Below are positions 9,511-21,570 of a stretch of 64,000 nucleotides of DNA, piece by piece (the stretch's first letter is position 1; the number at the start of each line of letters is the position of its first letter). The notes below the pieces were generated by a model. It ran no database searches. It was not told the DNA's origin and saw nothing but the letters and a program-made list of their open reading frames with translations. A program made the translations under genes and the position numbers. Source of the DNA: Diacronema lutheri (Eukaryota > Haptophyta > Pavlovophyceae > Pavlovales > Pavlovaceae); the NCBI GenBank assembly GCA_019448385.1, contig JAGTXO010000009.1:1054001-1118000 (forward strand), read 5' to 3'.

Positions 9511-12500
9511 ATGGCCGAGGGCGGCGACCGGACGGCGGCGCTGATCTCAATCGTGGGCGACTTTCTGCGCCAGGTCGGGTTCGACTCTACCTACCGCGCG
9601 CTCACCGCCGAGCTTGGCGCGTGGGAGCGCGCGCGCGCTCTCTCGGCGGCCGCGACGCACAGCGCGACGCTCGCCGAGCGCGATGCGGTCGCTCAGCTCG
9701 AGACGCTCTTTGCGCGGCTTTCGGCGGTGGGCCCGCCCAACGGCGCGTGTGCGGATGAGTCGAATTTTCCTCTCGCTGCTTTGGAGCAGCCGCCGCTCGC
9801 GGCGCACGCGCACGCCCCGCCTCGCGCTCGCGCATACACGCCGCCGCACGCGTCGCCCATGCGGCCGCTGGAGGATGAGAGCTGTGGCGACGTGGGCGGC
9901 GCGCTCGACGGCGGAGGTTCTGCCGCGTGTGAGGGCAAATGGCCGCACTCTGCTTCGCTCGACGCACTCGGCGCAAGCGGCGCTGGCGCGCCGCGCGCCG
10001 CACATGCGCCGTTCGTCGCAGGCGCGCTCGCCGAGGCCGCGGCCGCGGCCGCCGGCGCGCGCGGTGCGGCAGCATGCGCGCCGCTGCTCGGCCTCGTGCC
10101 CGGGGTAGGCAAGTGCGAGTCCAAATCAGACCGCTCGGACAGGTCCGACGTCGAGATGCGCCAGCCGCCCGGCGCGTTGTCCGACGACTCGCCCGCGTCC
10201 GCGCGCGCGGGCAGCGCGCTCGCGCCCGCGCCGACGGCGCCCGCCTGGGCTCCGCAGCCGCCGCTGCCGGCACCGTGCGAGCTGGCGGCATGCGCGCATT
10301 CGCCCGCGCATCCCGCTCACCTTTCGGCGATCGGCGCCGGCGCTGCCGGCGGCAGTATGGCGGCGCCGGAGTCGCCCGCACGACCAGAGGCGGGCGCTGC
10401 GGCCAGCGGCGCGGCGGCGGCCGGCGGCGCGGCCGACTCGCGGCAGCCGTCGGTCGAGCTGCCGCTGTACGTGGAGGTGGCGATGAATGACGACGACATT
10501 GACATCGTCGAGCAGGTGCGCGGCGGCCGGGCAGCTGTGCCCTCGCTGACTGGGCTGTGTGCCCTCGCTGGCTGGGCTGTGTGCCCTCGCTGACTGGGCT
10601 GTGTGCCATGCCCTCGCTGACTGGGCTGTGTGCCCTCGCTGACTGGGCTGTGTGCCATGCCTTCGCTGACTGGGCTGTGTGCCCTCGCTGACTGGGCTGT
10701 GTGCCCTCGCTGGCTGGGCTGTGTGCCCTCGCTGGTTGGGCTGTGTGCCCTCGCTGGCTGGGATGTTGTGCCCTCGCTGGCTGGGCTGTGTGCCATGCCC
10801 TCGTGGGCTGGGCTGTGTGCCCTCGCTGGCAGGGGTATGGGGTCCGAAGGTCGGGGCGAGATGAGGGCTCGAGGGAGGTTAGGGTAAGGATTAGAGCGAG
10901 TTTGCCCCGCCGCCTTCTACCTTCGACCCCCCCCCCCCCCCCCCTCTCGCTCCCCATCTCCCGCCCTGCCCGTGTGCCCGCCATGGCCTTTGCTAGTGCC
11001 GACGCTTTGGTCGCCTCATCTCCCGCCCTGCCCGTGTGCGCCCCCGACCGCCATGCTGACAGCTCGATTTTGAACAGAACGTTGTCTTCTTCACTGGCGA
11101 GGAGTGCGGGGCGCCTGCGCTGCCGTCGCCGTCCGCGGCGCCCGGCACGCCCGGCACGGCCCTCGCCGTCTTCCATCTGCCGATCGTGTACGACCCGGGT
11201 CGCAACTCGCTCGAGGAGAACGTCAACTTCCCGCTCGAGGCGGGCACGATCATCGCGGACAGGTACCGCATCGTCGAGCATCTCGGCTCCGGCGTCTTCT
11301 CGCGCGCAGTGCAGTGTGAGGAGATGGCGTCGGGCAAGCAGGTGGGCGCGCGCCCGCGCCATGGCCGTGCGCAGCTCGTCCGTCCCCGCCGGGCGCGTTG
11401 TGTGTGTGTGACGCTGCTCGCAACAGGGACAGGCGCGTTGTGTGTGTGTGACGCTGCTCGCAACAGGGACAGGCGCGTTGTGTGTGTGTGACGCTGCTCG
11501 CAACAGGGACAGGCGCGTTGTGTGTGTGCACGGGGCATCCGCGCCGTTCCAACCGCGCCGTGCCGCACGCGCGTGCGCCCAATCCAGCGAAGCCCCCACT
11601 CGCCAACTGCCGCCGCACGCGCTGGCTGCCTCCTGCCCCGCGCCTCCGCGCAGGTTTGCATCAAAGTGATTCGGAACAATAAGGACTTTCTCGACCAATC
11701 ACTCGGCGAGATTAAGCTGCTGCAGCACCTCAACGTGCACGACCCGCGCGACGAGCGCCACGTGCTGCGCATGCTCGACTACTTTTACTTCCGCGAGCAC
11801 CTCTTCATCGTCTGCGAGCTCATGCGCGACAACCTCTACGAGGCAAGCACGCTGCCATCCCCCCCCTCTTCCCCCTCCCCCTGTGAGCTCATGCGCGACA
11901 ACCTCTACGAGGCAAGCACGCTGCCCTCCCCCCCCCCTTCCCTCTCCCCCTGTGAGCTCATGCGCGACAACCTCTACGAGGCAAGCACGCTGCCATCCCC
12001 CCCCTCTTCCCCCTCCCCCTGTGAGCTCATGCGCGACAACCTCTACGAGGCAAGCACGCTGCCATCCCCCCCCTCTTCCCCCTCCCCCTGCGAGCTCATG
12101 CGCGACAACCTCTACGAGGCAAGCACGCTGCCCTCCCCCCCCCTCTTCCCCCTCCCCCTGCGAGCTCATGCGCGACAACCTCTACGAGGCAAGCACGCTG
12201 CCATCCCCCCCCTCTTCCCCCTCCCCCTGTGAGCTCATGCGCGACAACCTCTACGAGGCAAGCACGCTGCCCTCCCCCCCCTCTTCCCCCTCCCCCTGTG
12301 AGCTCATGCGCGACAACCTCTACGAGGCAAGCACGCTGCCATCCCCCCCCTCCTCCCTCCCCCTGTGAGCTCATGCGCGACAACCTCTACGAGGCAAGCA
12401 CGCTGCCCTCCCCCCCCTCTTCCCTCTCTTCCCTCTCCCCCTGTGAGCTCATGCGCGACAACCTCTACGAGGCAAGCACGCTGCCCTCCCCCCCCTCTTC

Positions 12501-15500
12501 CCCCTCCCCCTGTGAGCTCATGCGCGACAACCTCTACGAGGCAAGCACGCTGCCCTCCCCCCCCTCTTCCCTCTCCCCCTGTGAGCTCATGCGCGACAAC
12601 CTCTACGAGGCAAGCACGCTGCCATCCCCCCCCCCCTCCCTCTCCCCCTGTGAGCTCATGCGCGACAACCTCTACGAGGCAAGCACGCTGCCCTCCCCCC
12701 CCCCTCTTCCCTCTTCCCCCTCCCCCTGTGAGCTCATGCGCGACAACCTCTACGAGGCAAGCACGCTGCCATCCCCCCCCTCCTCCCTCCCCCTGTGAGC
12801 TCATGCGCGACAACCTCTACGAGGCAAGCACGCTGCCCTCCCCCCCCTCTTCCCCCTCCCCCTGTGAGCTCATGCGCGACAACCTCTACGAGGCAAGCAC
12901 GCTGCCCTCCCCCCCCCTCTTCCCCCTCCCCCTGTGAGCTCATGCGCGACAACCTCTACGAGGCAAGCACGCTGCCATCCCCCCCCTCTTCCCCCTCCCC
13001 CTGTGAGCTCATGCGCGACAACCTCTACGAGGCAAGCACGCTGCCCTCCCCCCCCTCTTCCCCCTCCCCCTGTGAGCTCATGCGCGACAACCTCTACGAG
13101 GCAAGCACGCTGCCATCCCCCCCCTCTTCCCCCTCCCCCTGTGAGCTCATGCGCGACAACCTCTACGAGGCAAGCACGCTGCCCTCCCCCCCCTCTTCCC
13201 TCTCCCCCTGTGAGCTCATGCGCGACAACCTCTACGAGGCAAGCACGCTGCCATCCCCCCCCCCCTCCCTCTCCCCCTGTGAGCTCATGCGCGACAACCT
13301 CTACGAGGCAAGCACGCTGCCCTCCCCCCCCCCTCTTCCCTCTTCCCCCTCCCCCTGTGAGCTCATGCGCGACAACCTCTACGAGGCAAGCACGCTGCCA
13401 TCCCCCCCCTCCTCCCTCCCCCTGTGAGCTCATGCGCGACAACCTCTACGAGGCAAGCACGCTGCCCTCCCCCCCCTCTTCCCCCTCCCCCTGTGAGCTC
13501 ATGCGCGACAACCTCTACGAGGCAAGCACGCTGCCCTCCCCCCCCCTCTTCCCCCTCCCCCTGTGAGCTCATGCGCGACAACCTCTACGAGGCAAGCACG
13601 CTGCCCCTCCCCCCCCCCCCCCCCCCTCTTCCCTCTCCCCCTGTGAGCTCATGCGCGACAACCTCTACGAGGCAAGCACGCTGCCCTCCCCCCCCTCTTC
13701 CCCCTCCCCCTGCGAGCTCATGCGCGACAACCTCTACGAGGCAAGCACGCTGCCATCCCCCCCCTCTTCCCCCTCCCCCTGTGAGCTCATGCGCGACAAC
13801 CTCTACGAGGCAAGCACGCTGCCCTCCCCCCCCTCTTCCCTCTCCCCCTGTGAGCTCATGCGCGACAACCTCTACGAAGCGAGCGTGCTACCCTCCCCCC
13901 CCTCTTCCCCCTCCCCCTGTGAGCTCATGCGCGACAACCTCTACGAGGCAAGCACGCTGCCCTCCCCCCCCTCTTCCCTCTCCCCCTGCGAGCTCATGCG
14001 CGACAACCTCTACGAGGCAAGCACGCTGCCCCTCCCCCCCCCCCCCCCCCCTCTTCCCTCTCCCCCTGTGAGCTCATGCGCGACAACCTCTACGAGGCAA
14101 GCACGCTGCCCTCCCCCCCCTCTTCCCCCTCCCCCTGCGAGCTCATGCGCGACAACCTCTACGAGGCAAGCACGCTGCCCCTCCCCCCCCCCCCCCCCCC
14201 CTCTTCCCCCTCCCCCTGTGAGCTCATGCGCGACAACCTCTACGAGGCAAGCACGCTGCCCTCCCCCCCCTCCTCCCTCTCCCCCTGTGAGCTCATGCGC
14301 GACAACCTCTACGAGGCAAGCACGCTGCCATCCCCCCCCCTCTTCCCCCTCCCCCTGCGAGCTCATGCGCGACAACCTCTACGAGGCAAGCACGCTGCCC
14401 TCCCCCCCCCCCCCCCCTCCCCCTGCGAGCTCATGCGCGACAACCTCTACGAGGCAAGCACGCTGCCATCCCCCCCCTCTTCCCCCCTCCTCCCCCTCCC
14501 CCTGCGAGCTCATGCGCGACAACCTCTACGAGGCAAGCACGCTGCCATCCCCCCCTCCTCCCTCCCCCTGTGAGCTCATGCGCGACAACCTCTACGAGGC
14601 AAGCACGCTGCCCCTCCCCCCCCCCTTCCCCCTCCCCCTGTGAGCTCATGCGCGACAACCTCTACGAGGCAAGCACGCTGCCCTCCCCCCCCTCTTCCCT
14701 CTCCCCCTGTGAGCTCATGCGCGACAACCTCTACGAGGCAAGCACGCTGCCCTCCCCCCCCTCTTCCCCCTCCCCCTGTGAGCTCATGCGCGACAACCTC
14801 TACGAGGCAAGCACGCTGCCCTCCCCCCCCTCTTCCCCCTCCCCCTGTGAGCTCATGCGCGACAACCTCTACGAGGCAAGCACGCTGCCCCTCCCCCCCC
14901 CCCTCCCCCTCTCCCCCTGTGAGCTCATGCGCGACAACCTCTACGAGGCAAGCACGCTGCCCTCCCCCCCCTCTTCCCTCTCCCCCTGTGAGCTCATGCG
15001 CGACAACCTCTACGAAGCGAGCACGCTGCCATCCCCCCCCTCTTCCCCCTCCCCCTGCGAGCTCATGCGCGACAACCTCTACGAGGCAAGCACGCTGCCC
15101 TCCCCCCCCTCTTCCCCCTCCCCCTGTGAGCTCATGCGCGACAACCTCTACGAGGCAAGCACGCTGCCATCCCCCCCCCCCCTCCCTCTTCCCTCTCCCC
15201 CTGTGAGCTCATGCGCGACAACCTCTACGAGGCAAGCACGCTGCCCTCCCCCCCCCCCTCTTCCCTCTTCCCCCTCCCCCTGCGAGCTCATGCGCGACAA
15301 CCTCTACGAGGCAAGCACGCTGCCCTCCCCCCCCTCTTCCCTCTCCCCCTGTGAGCTCATGCGCGACAACCTCTACGAAGCGAGCACGCTGCCATCCCCC
15401 CCCCTCTTCCCCCTCTTCCCTCTCCCCCTGCGAGCTCATGCGCGACAACCTCTACGAGGCAAGCACGCTGCCCTCCCCCCCCCCCTTCCCTCTCCCCCTG

Positions 15501-18500
15501 CGAGCTCATGCGCGACAACCTCTACGAGGCAAGCACGCTGCCCTCCCCCCCCCCCCCCCCCCCCTCTTCCCCCTCCCCCTGTGAGCTCATGCGCGACAAC
15601 CTCTACGAGGCAAGCACGCTGCCCCTCCCCCCCCCCTTCCCCCTCCCCCTGTGAGCTCATGCGCGACAACCTCTACGAGGCAAGCACGCTGCCCTCCCCC
15701 CCCTCTTCCCCCTCCCCCTGCGAGCTCATGCGCGACAACCTCTACGAAGCGAGCGTGCTACCCTCCTCACCTCCTTCCCGCCCGCCCCGCTCACCTGCCC
15801 CGCCCGCCCCGCTCCCGCTCCCGCCGCGTGCCGGCATGGCGCTCCGCCGCGCGTGCCCGTGCAGATCTACAAGTTTGCGGCCAATTCGAACTGGGCGCCG
15901 TATTTTAACTTGCCGAGGACGCTCGCCGTCGCGCGGCAGTGCCTCGAGGCGCTCGCGTTCATGCACTCGCTCGAGCTGATCCACTGCGACCTCAAGCCCG
16001 AGAACATTCTCATCAAGAGCCTATCCCGCTGCGTGGTCAAAGTGATCGATTTTGGATCCTCCTGCTTCTTGCGCGACCCCCATTCTTCCTATGTGCAGTC
16101 GCGCTCGTACCGCGCACCGGAGGTTGTGCTCGGCCTGCCCTACTCGGCCAAGATTGACGTGTGGTCACTGGGCTGCATCCTGGCCGAGCTTCTGATCGGC
16201 GAGGTGCTCTTCCGCAACTCGAGCGCGCAAACGCTCATCGCAGCGTGGCTTGCGCTTCTCGGGCCCGTGCCCACCGCCATGCTGCGCAAGGGGCGGCACA
16301 CGCATCTCTACTTTCTGCGCGGCCGGCTCTTCTCGCGCCCGCCCGCGGATGGCGACGCGCGCGCCTTTGCCTACCTCGTGCCTCGTCAATCTTCGCTGCG
16401 CGAGCGGCTCTCGCCGTTCGCTACGGCATGCGCGGCCGGTGGCGGCGGTGGCGGCGCGGCCGGCGGAGGCGGCGGTGGCGGCGGTGGCGGCGGCGGCGGC
16501 GCGGGCGGCGGTGGCGGCGCGGGCGGGTCGTACGCGGGCGCGGTCGAGCTTGAGTTTTACGACTTCATGGCGTCGCTGCTGCAGATCGACCCGAACAGAC
16601 GGCCGACAGCAGCCCAAGCCCTTCAGCATCCGTGCATGTTACGCGCAGCGCGAACCCCGCCCGATATGTACCGGCCAGTGGGCGTCGGTGGCTGCGTCGG
16701 CTGCGCGTCGGCGGACGCAGCGTCGACGGGGCGGCGGAGCGACACGCTCGACGGTACCAGCGTGCGGCGGACGCCGCCGTCGCTCGCCTCCGACCCTCCG
16801 GCCGCGCCGGCGGTCGCCGCCGGCGCAACCGGCGCGCAGCGCGTCGTCGCGCACGTGCCCTTCGCGCTCGCGATGAGCGAGCTGCGAGCCGCGCAATTGG
16901 CCGCGTGCGCGGCGGCGGCCGGCGGCGTCTCCGGGCGCGCGAGCGGCCGAACATCGACGGCACATTCGCGGCCAACTTCGGCGGCGGGAACTCCTGTGCG
17001 CAACAAGCGAGGCAGCGCGACGGCGGGGATGGGCGGCGCGTGCGGCGGCGGGCGCGCCGCGCCGGCGAGCTGGGCGGAGCGCGCGTCCGCCGCTTCGGAA
17101 CGATTGGCAGGCGGCGGCCTGGGCGTGGGTGGCGGAGGGGGCGGAGCTGCGTCGGGAACGACTTCGTCGGGGAACCGATCGAACGCCTCATCCGAACCGT
17201 CCACGTCGCCCAGCGGGCGCGCGGCAGGCGGCGCGGCCGTCGCGCCGCTTGAGCGCCAGCGGAGCGGGCCGGACACGCACGATCACCTGGCGCCATTAAT
17301 TTGCGGTGCTGGCGGGGGCCTCGGCAGCAGCTGCTTCGCCGGCGGCGCTGGTGGCGGTTACTGCGGCGGCGGGTACTGCTCTGCGGGCGCGGGCTGCTCG
17401 CTCGGCACCACGCAGCCGCCGCGTGCGCCGCGCGCGTCGTTGCGCCGCTCGGGCGACATATCGCCCGCTTCGCCGCGCCGGTCGATGCCCGCGGCCTTTG
17501 CGCCGAGCGCCGCCGGCGGCGGCGGCCCGGCGGGCGCGGGCGCGCGGCTGGGCGGCTGCGGCGGCGGCTGCGGCGGCGGCGGCTGCGGCGGCGGCGGCGG
17601 CTGCGGCGGCGGCTGCGGCGCGTCCGCCGTGCCGCCGGCGCAGCCGCTCGTCGCGTGGGCATGCGCACCGGACAGCGCACCGGACAGCGCGCCGGACAGC
17701 GCGCCGGACAGCGCACCGGACAGCGCGGGCGCGCGCGCGGGCTGCACCGCTGCGGCGCACGGGCCGCCGCGCGGCTCGGCGCCGGCGGGTGCCGGCGGCT
17801 CGCCGTGCCGCGCGGCGCCATGCGCCGCGGCCGGGGCCGTTACGGGCGCGTGCGCTGATGGGTGTAACGTCGCCCCATCCGTGCTGACCCAGGCCGGTCC
17901 GCTGCACGCGCGCCGGCCGTCGGCGCCGCGCGTGCGTGGCCTGCAGGTGGTCGTGTCGGGCGTGGATGCGCCGAATTTTGAAGCGCAGGAGGCGGACGCG
18001 ACGGCTCGCGCGTGCGCTGTGGCGGCCGCCTGCGCGGGCGGCGCGGGCGGCGCGCACGCGGCGGGCGCGGACGCGGACGGCGCGCTGGTCGACGAGGGCG
18101 GCGGCGAGGGCGAGGGCGAGGGCGGCGGCGAGGGCGAGGGCGAGGGCGGCGGCGAGGGCGAGGGCGAGGGCGGCGGCGAGGGCGAGGGCGAGGGCGGCGG
18201 CGAGGGCGACGAGCCCGATCGTGATCCATCGCCGACGCTTGGCACGTCGGCTGCCTTCCGCGAGCAGCTCGGCCGCACCCGCCTCCACCAGGGCTGGGCA
18301 TCAGAATGGCTGCCGGAGGCCACGTCGCCCATTCACGGGCCGTCCGCGGACGTTGGCAGTGCGCGGCTGTGGAAGAAGCGCGGGCGCGTCGGCGCGCCCG
18401 CCATGCCGACGTCGCCGTCGCGCGTCTCGCCGCGCCCGCACCCCGCGCCGGCGGGCGGCGGCGCCGGCGGCTACGCGGGCGGCGGCGAGCGCGAGCCGCG

Positions 18501-18894
18501 CAGCGCGGGTGGCGCGCGCGGCGCGGACGGCACGGGAGGGGCGGGACCGAGCGGCTGCGGCGGCTTGTGCGGGCTCGGCGGCGGGATGAACGCGCTGATG
18601 CTCAGCGCGCCGCCGCGCTTGCGCGAGGCGATGGCCGCCGACGGCGGGCACGAGCACGAACTGGTCTGCGGGCCGGCCGAGGCGGGCGGTGCGGGCGGCG
18701 CGGGTGCGATGGCCGCACGGCGAGTGGCGCACGGCTCGCGCCCGTGCTCGATGCCAGCGTCGGCAGCGCCATCCAGTGTGCCGTCGCCGACGAGCCGCGG
18801 TGGTGCGGTAATTGGCGGCGGCTTGGGCGCGCACAGCGTGGCGCCTGAGGAGCCGGAGGAGCCGCCGCATTCCAAACGGCGCGAACTGCTGTGA
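9511..18894 (+). CDS. LisH-containing DYRK-family dual-specificity kinase
   Basis: Exons 9511-10515, 11078-11341, 11654-11842 and 15865-18894 give 1,495 residues, all in phase 0. Residues ~8-40 (ALISIVGDFLRQVGFDSTYR) form a LisH dimerisation motif, followed by ~280 low-complexity residues. The kinase domain begins at YDPGRNSLEENVNF, the DYRK-homology box, then RYRIVEHLGSGVFSRAVQC, the ATP lysine in VCIKVIRNNKDF, HCDLKPENILI, DFGSSCF and the activation loop SYVQSRSYRAPEV, whose second Tyr is the autophosphorylated site. The form matches the plant-type DYRK subgroup (from memory). A Gly-rich insert (~16440-16530) lies in the C-lobe, and ~750 residues of Gly/Ala-rich tail follow. Intron 3 (4,022 bp, GC donor GGCAAGC) contains a huge array of duplicated exon ends (separate entry); reading on into it stays open for 390 nt. 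Confidence 0.9.
10540..10830 (+). repeat. Minisatellite in DYRK intron 1 (~22-27 bp units)
   Basis: About 13 units around CTCGCTGACTGGGCTGTGTG, some with an extra CCATG. All lie within the intron 10516-11077. The core unit contains no AG on the sense strand. A C-run of 18 follows at about 10926. Confidence 0.9.
11397..11530 (+). repeat. 40-bp tandem repeat in DYRK intron 2
   Basis: Four near-identical 40-bp units starting at about 11397, 11437, 11477 and 11517, with core TTGTGTGTGTGTGACGCTGC and ending in AACAGGGACAG. Unlike most arrays here, the unit does contain AG in sense orientation, in an acceptor-like context. Confidence 0.9.
11819..15764 (+). repeat. ~56-copy array of the DYRK exon-3 end plus its splice donor
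   Basis: By hand count the 23-base core CTCATGCGCGACAACC(TCTACGA) occurs 56 times, the first being the real exon end (LMRDNLYE codons, exon ending 11842). Units are mostly 68-70 bp, often exactly 69. Each unit carries a C/T-rich tract, then TGTGAG or TGCGAG, then the 24-nt exon piece, then GGCAAGC, the GC splice donor used by the gene. Each unit therefore resembles a miniature exon with its own polypyrimidine tract, acceptor AG and donor. A few units (about 13870, 15010, 15370, 15750) read GAAGCGAGC instead of GAGGCAAGC at the donor. The array ends about 100 bp before the true acceptor at 15864. Confidence 0.97.
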
Positions 18895-19080
18895 GGATCG
18901 GGGCGCCCGCACGTGTGTAAGGCAGAAAGACGTGATCACTCTGACTTCACCCCGTCAAGCCAGCCTTTCCATGTCTAGGCGTGCTCGGCGGGACGACGCG
19001 GGCTTCCACGGCCGAAGGGCCGATCCACAGCCACATCCGAGGGGTCTGAGCTGCGCGCCGCGCGTGCGCGTGTGCGCGGC
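18895..19080. other. Convergent intergenic gap, DYRK and GAPDH
   Basis: 186 bp between the 3' ends of two convergent genes. No gene is seen; it presumably holds the 3' ends of both transcripts. Confidence 0.4.
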
Positions 19081-20112
19081 TCAGGCGCCTATGCGCGCGA
19101 CCATGCGCGCGATCTCGGCGAGGCGGCACGAGTAGCCCCACTCGTTGTCGTACCACGCCAGGACCTTGACTTGCGTGCCACCCATCACGATCGTCGACGC
19201 CTCGTCGACGATCGTCGAGCGCGGGTCGTCGGTATAGTCGGCGGCGGTGAGCATCTTGCGCTCGATGCCGAGGATGCCCTTCATCGGACCGTCCGTGGCC
19301 GCCTCGTGGAAAAGCTTGTTGACCTCTGCGGCCGTCACCTCGCGCGCCATCTCGAGCGTGATGTCGGTGAGCGACGACGTTGCGAGCGGCACGCGCACCG
19401 CATGGCCGTTCAGCTTGCCCTTGAGCTCAGGGATCACCTCGGTGACGGCCTTGGCCGAGCCGGTGGTGGTCGGGTAGAAGTTGTTGACCGAGCCGCGTGC
19501 GCGCCGCGGCTCCTTCTCCGCGCACCACGGCGCGTCGAGGACGGACTGCGTGTTGGTGAGGCAGTGGATCGTCGTGATGCTGCCGTGCTTCACGCCGACC
19601 TTGTCGTGCAGCAGCTTGATGACGGGCGCGATGCAGTTGGTCGTGCACGACGCGGCCGTGACGATGCGATGCGCCCGGGGGTCGTACGTCTGCTCGTTCA
19701 CGCCGAGGACGATGTTGGGCACGCCCGCCGCCTTGACCGGCGCGGACACGACGACGCGCTTCGCGCCATTGTCGAGGAAGGGCTGGAGCTTGGCCACGTC
19801 GTTGTGCTTGCCGGTGCACTCGATGACGATGGTGATGCCGAGATCGGCGATTGGCACGTCCACCGGCGCCTTGATCTGCAGGAACTTGACCTTGCGCCCG
19901 TCAAAGTCGATCGTGTCGCCCGCGTGCGAGATCTTGCCGTGCAGAAACTTGCCGTGGTGCGTGTCGTACTCGGAGATGTACGCGGCGGTGGCGATGTCGC
20001 CGGCGGTCTCGTTAATTGCGACGACCTCGACCTCCTCCTTGTCCAGCAGCGCGCGCAGGCACAGGCGGCCGATGCGGCCGAAGCCGTTGATCAAGACGCG
20101 CTCGGGGGACAT
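19081..20112 (-). CDS. Glyceraldehyde-3-phosphate dehydrogenase, intronless
   Basis: A 343-residue protein, normal length for the family. The Rossmann motif is INGFGRIGR (residues 8-16) and the catalytic Cys is at ~156 in ASCTTNC; C-terminal ...WYDNEWGYSCR is standard. The enzyme converts glyceraldehyde-3-phosphate, NAD(P)+ and phosphate to 1,3-bisphosphoglycerate. Segments such as ISEYDTHHGKF, VPNIVLGVNEQTYD and TTIHCLTNTQSVLDAP recall the bacterial GAPDH group that accompanies the arsenical exporter ArsJ (from memory) more than ordinary cytosolic GapC. That subtype call is tentative. The ATG at 20112 is chosen because the protein starts directly before the Rossmann strand. The frame stays open upstream, but that part is low-complexity and lacks a convincing transit peptide. 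Confidence 0.93.
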   Translation of the reverse strand: MSPERVLINGFGRIGRLCLRALLDKEEVEVVAINETAGDIATAAYISEYDTHHGKFLHGKISHAGDTIDFDGRKVKFLQIKAPVDVPIADLGITIVIECTGKHNDVAKLQPFLDNGAKRVVVSAPVKAAGVPNIVLGVNEQTYDPRAHRIVTAASCTTNCIAPVIKLLHDKVGVKHGSITTIHCLTNTQSVLDAPWCAEKEPRRARGSVNNFYPTTTGSAKAVTEVIPELKGKLNGHAVRVPLATSSLTDITLEMAREVTAAEVNKLFHEAATDGPMKGILGIERKMLTAADYTDDPRSTIVDEASTIVMGGTQVKVLAWYDNEWGYSCRLAEIARMVARIGA

Positions 20113-20500
20113 CGACGGCGGACTCTTCACAGCACCTTCGGGCTCGGCTTCTGACCGGGCTTCGGCCTCGTTTTCTGGCCGGACCGGAAGCTTCGGAAGG
20201 CCGACGGCAGAAGGCAGCGATGGAACCTGAAGACGTGTCGACTGACTCGACTCTCGACTCTGACCGCTGCACGCTGCTGGCGCTGGCGCGGGCGCGACCG
20301 GCGGTGTCGACGCCGTGGACGCTGCGCGTGTTGGTGGAAGCGGGGGCGGTAGCGATCTGGACCGAGCAGCACCGCAGCAATGATTCGCTCCGCCGTCGTC
20401 GTCGTCGCTCTGCTCGGTTGGCGAGCTCGAGCGCGCCACGCCCCCGGCCGCCGCGTGTAAGATTTTTTTTTCGAAATCGGTTCGCAACCAGGGGCACAGC
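20113..20500. promoter_or_regulatory. Divergent promoter region of GAPDH and eEF2 kinase
   Basis: 388 bp between divergent start codons. It contains a GATTTTTTTTTCGAAATCGG stretch about 40 bp before the eEF2K ATG, the only AT-rich piece, and GTC-triplet runs at about 20396-20410. No gene was found in it. Confidence 0.4.
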
Positions 20501-21524
20501 ATGGGGGGCGAGGAATTGCGGCTCTGCGACGAGCTCCGTGCACTCTTGGGCGTGGAGCGGATTGCCGAGTCGAAGCTCGTGCGCGCGCTCGAGGAGGCGG
20601 GTGCATTTACGCGGCCTGGCGGCGCCGGCACGCTCGTCGCGTCTGCGCACGCCGGCCCTCCGTGCCCGTCGCCGTCGTCGCACGGCGCTCGGTTTGCGCG
20701 CCCGGCCGCAGCACTGTGGGCCTTGGCCAAGGCCGCGTCGGCGGAGCCGCCGCCCGACCCGTGGGAGGCGCACCGCTTGTGGGAGCTCCCGACCGAGCTG
20801 TGCATCCGCCACGACTACGACGCGCGCCGCCGCGCGTGGAGCCGGTCCGACACACTCGCCAAGATGGCGGACGCGCCGTTTGGCAAGGGCGCGATGCGCG
20901 AGTGCTTCCGGCTCAAGAAGATGTCGCAGTTCAACCCGGCATTCTTCTACAACATGGACTGGCGTCACTGCTCCAACTACGTGGCCAAGCGGTATCTCGC
21001 GCCCAACGTTGGCCGCGAGGTGCGCGCGGCCCCAGCAGCGCGCCGCCTCCGGAGCCGGCGGCCGCGCGACGTGCACCCACGGTGCACGCGCGCTGCGCGC
21101 GACGCGCGGCCCGCGCGCGTGCAGGTGTATCTGGCCGACGTGCAGATGCAGGCCGAGGCCAAGCTGTGGGCCGGCCGCTACAATCGGCTCCGTCCGCCAA
21201 AGGCCGTCGACTTTCTGACGGCGTTTGCCCTCGAGTTCCCCCATCGTGGCGCGCAGCTCTTTGGCGTCGAGAGGCTGATCGACGGGCCGTACACAAAGTA
21301 CAACGGCAACTCGGGCTACGTGTCCGCGGACCACCGCGCGACGCCGCACGCCTTCTCGCTCTTCACGTTCACCGCGTCGCGCGCCGCGCTGATGGTTGTG
21401 GACATCCAGGCGAGCGCACAGCGCACCGCCCGGACGGATCCGGGGGGGGGGGGGGTAGGAGTGGGGGTAGGTTGGGCGGACGGCTACGGGCTGCGAAGCT
21501 GCTAAGCAAAGGCGCCCTCTGCGT

Positions 21525-21570
<46 letters not shown>

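Noticed and set aside
11522-15979. Long proline/serine-rich proteins (for example 13651-14643, 14570-15979)
   Set aside because: They are translations of the intronic exon-end array. The frame shifts with each irregular unit and the flanking exons join perfectly without them.
16440-16530. Intron at the Gly-rich stretch of the DYRK C-lobe
   Set aside because: The frame is continuous and kinase subdomains on both sides remain in frame, so it is treated as a coding insert.
21020-21124. Treating this 105-nt stretch as coding in eEF2K
   Set aside because: It is in frame and stop-free, but it is arginine-rich, has GTGCGC and GTGCAG borders, and interrupts a conserved alpha-kinase strand.
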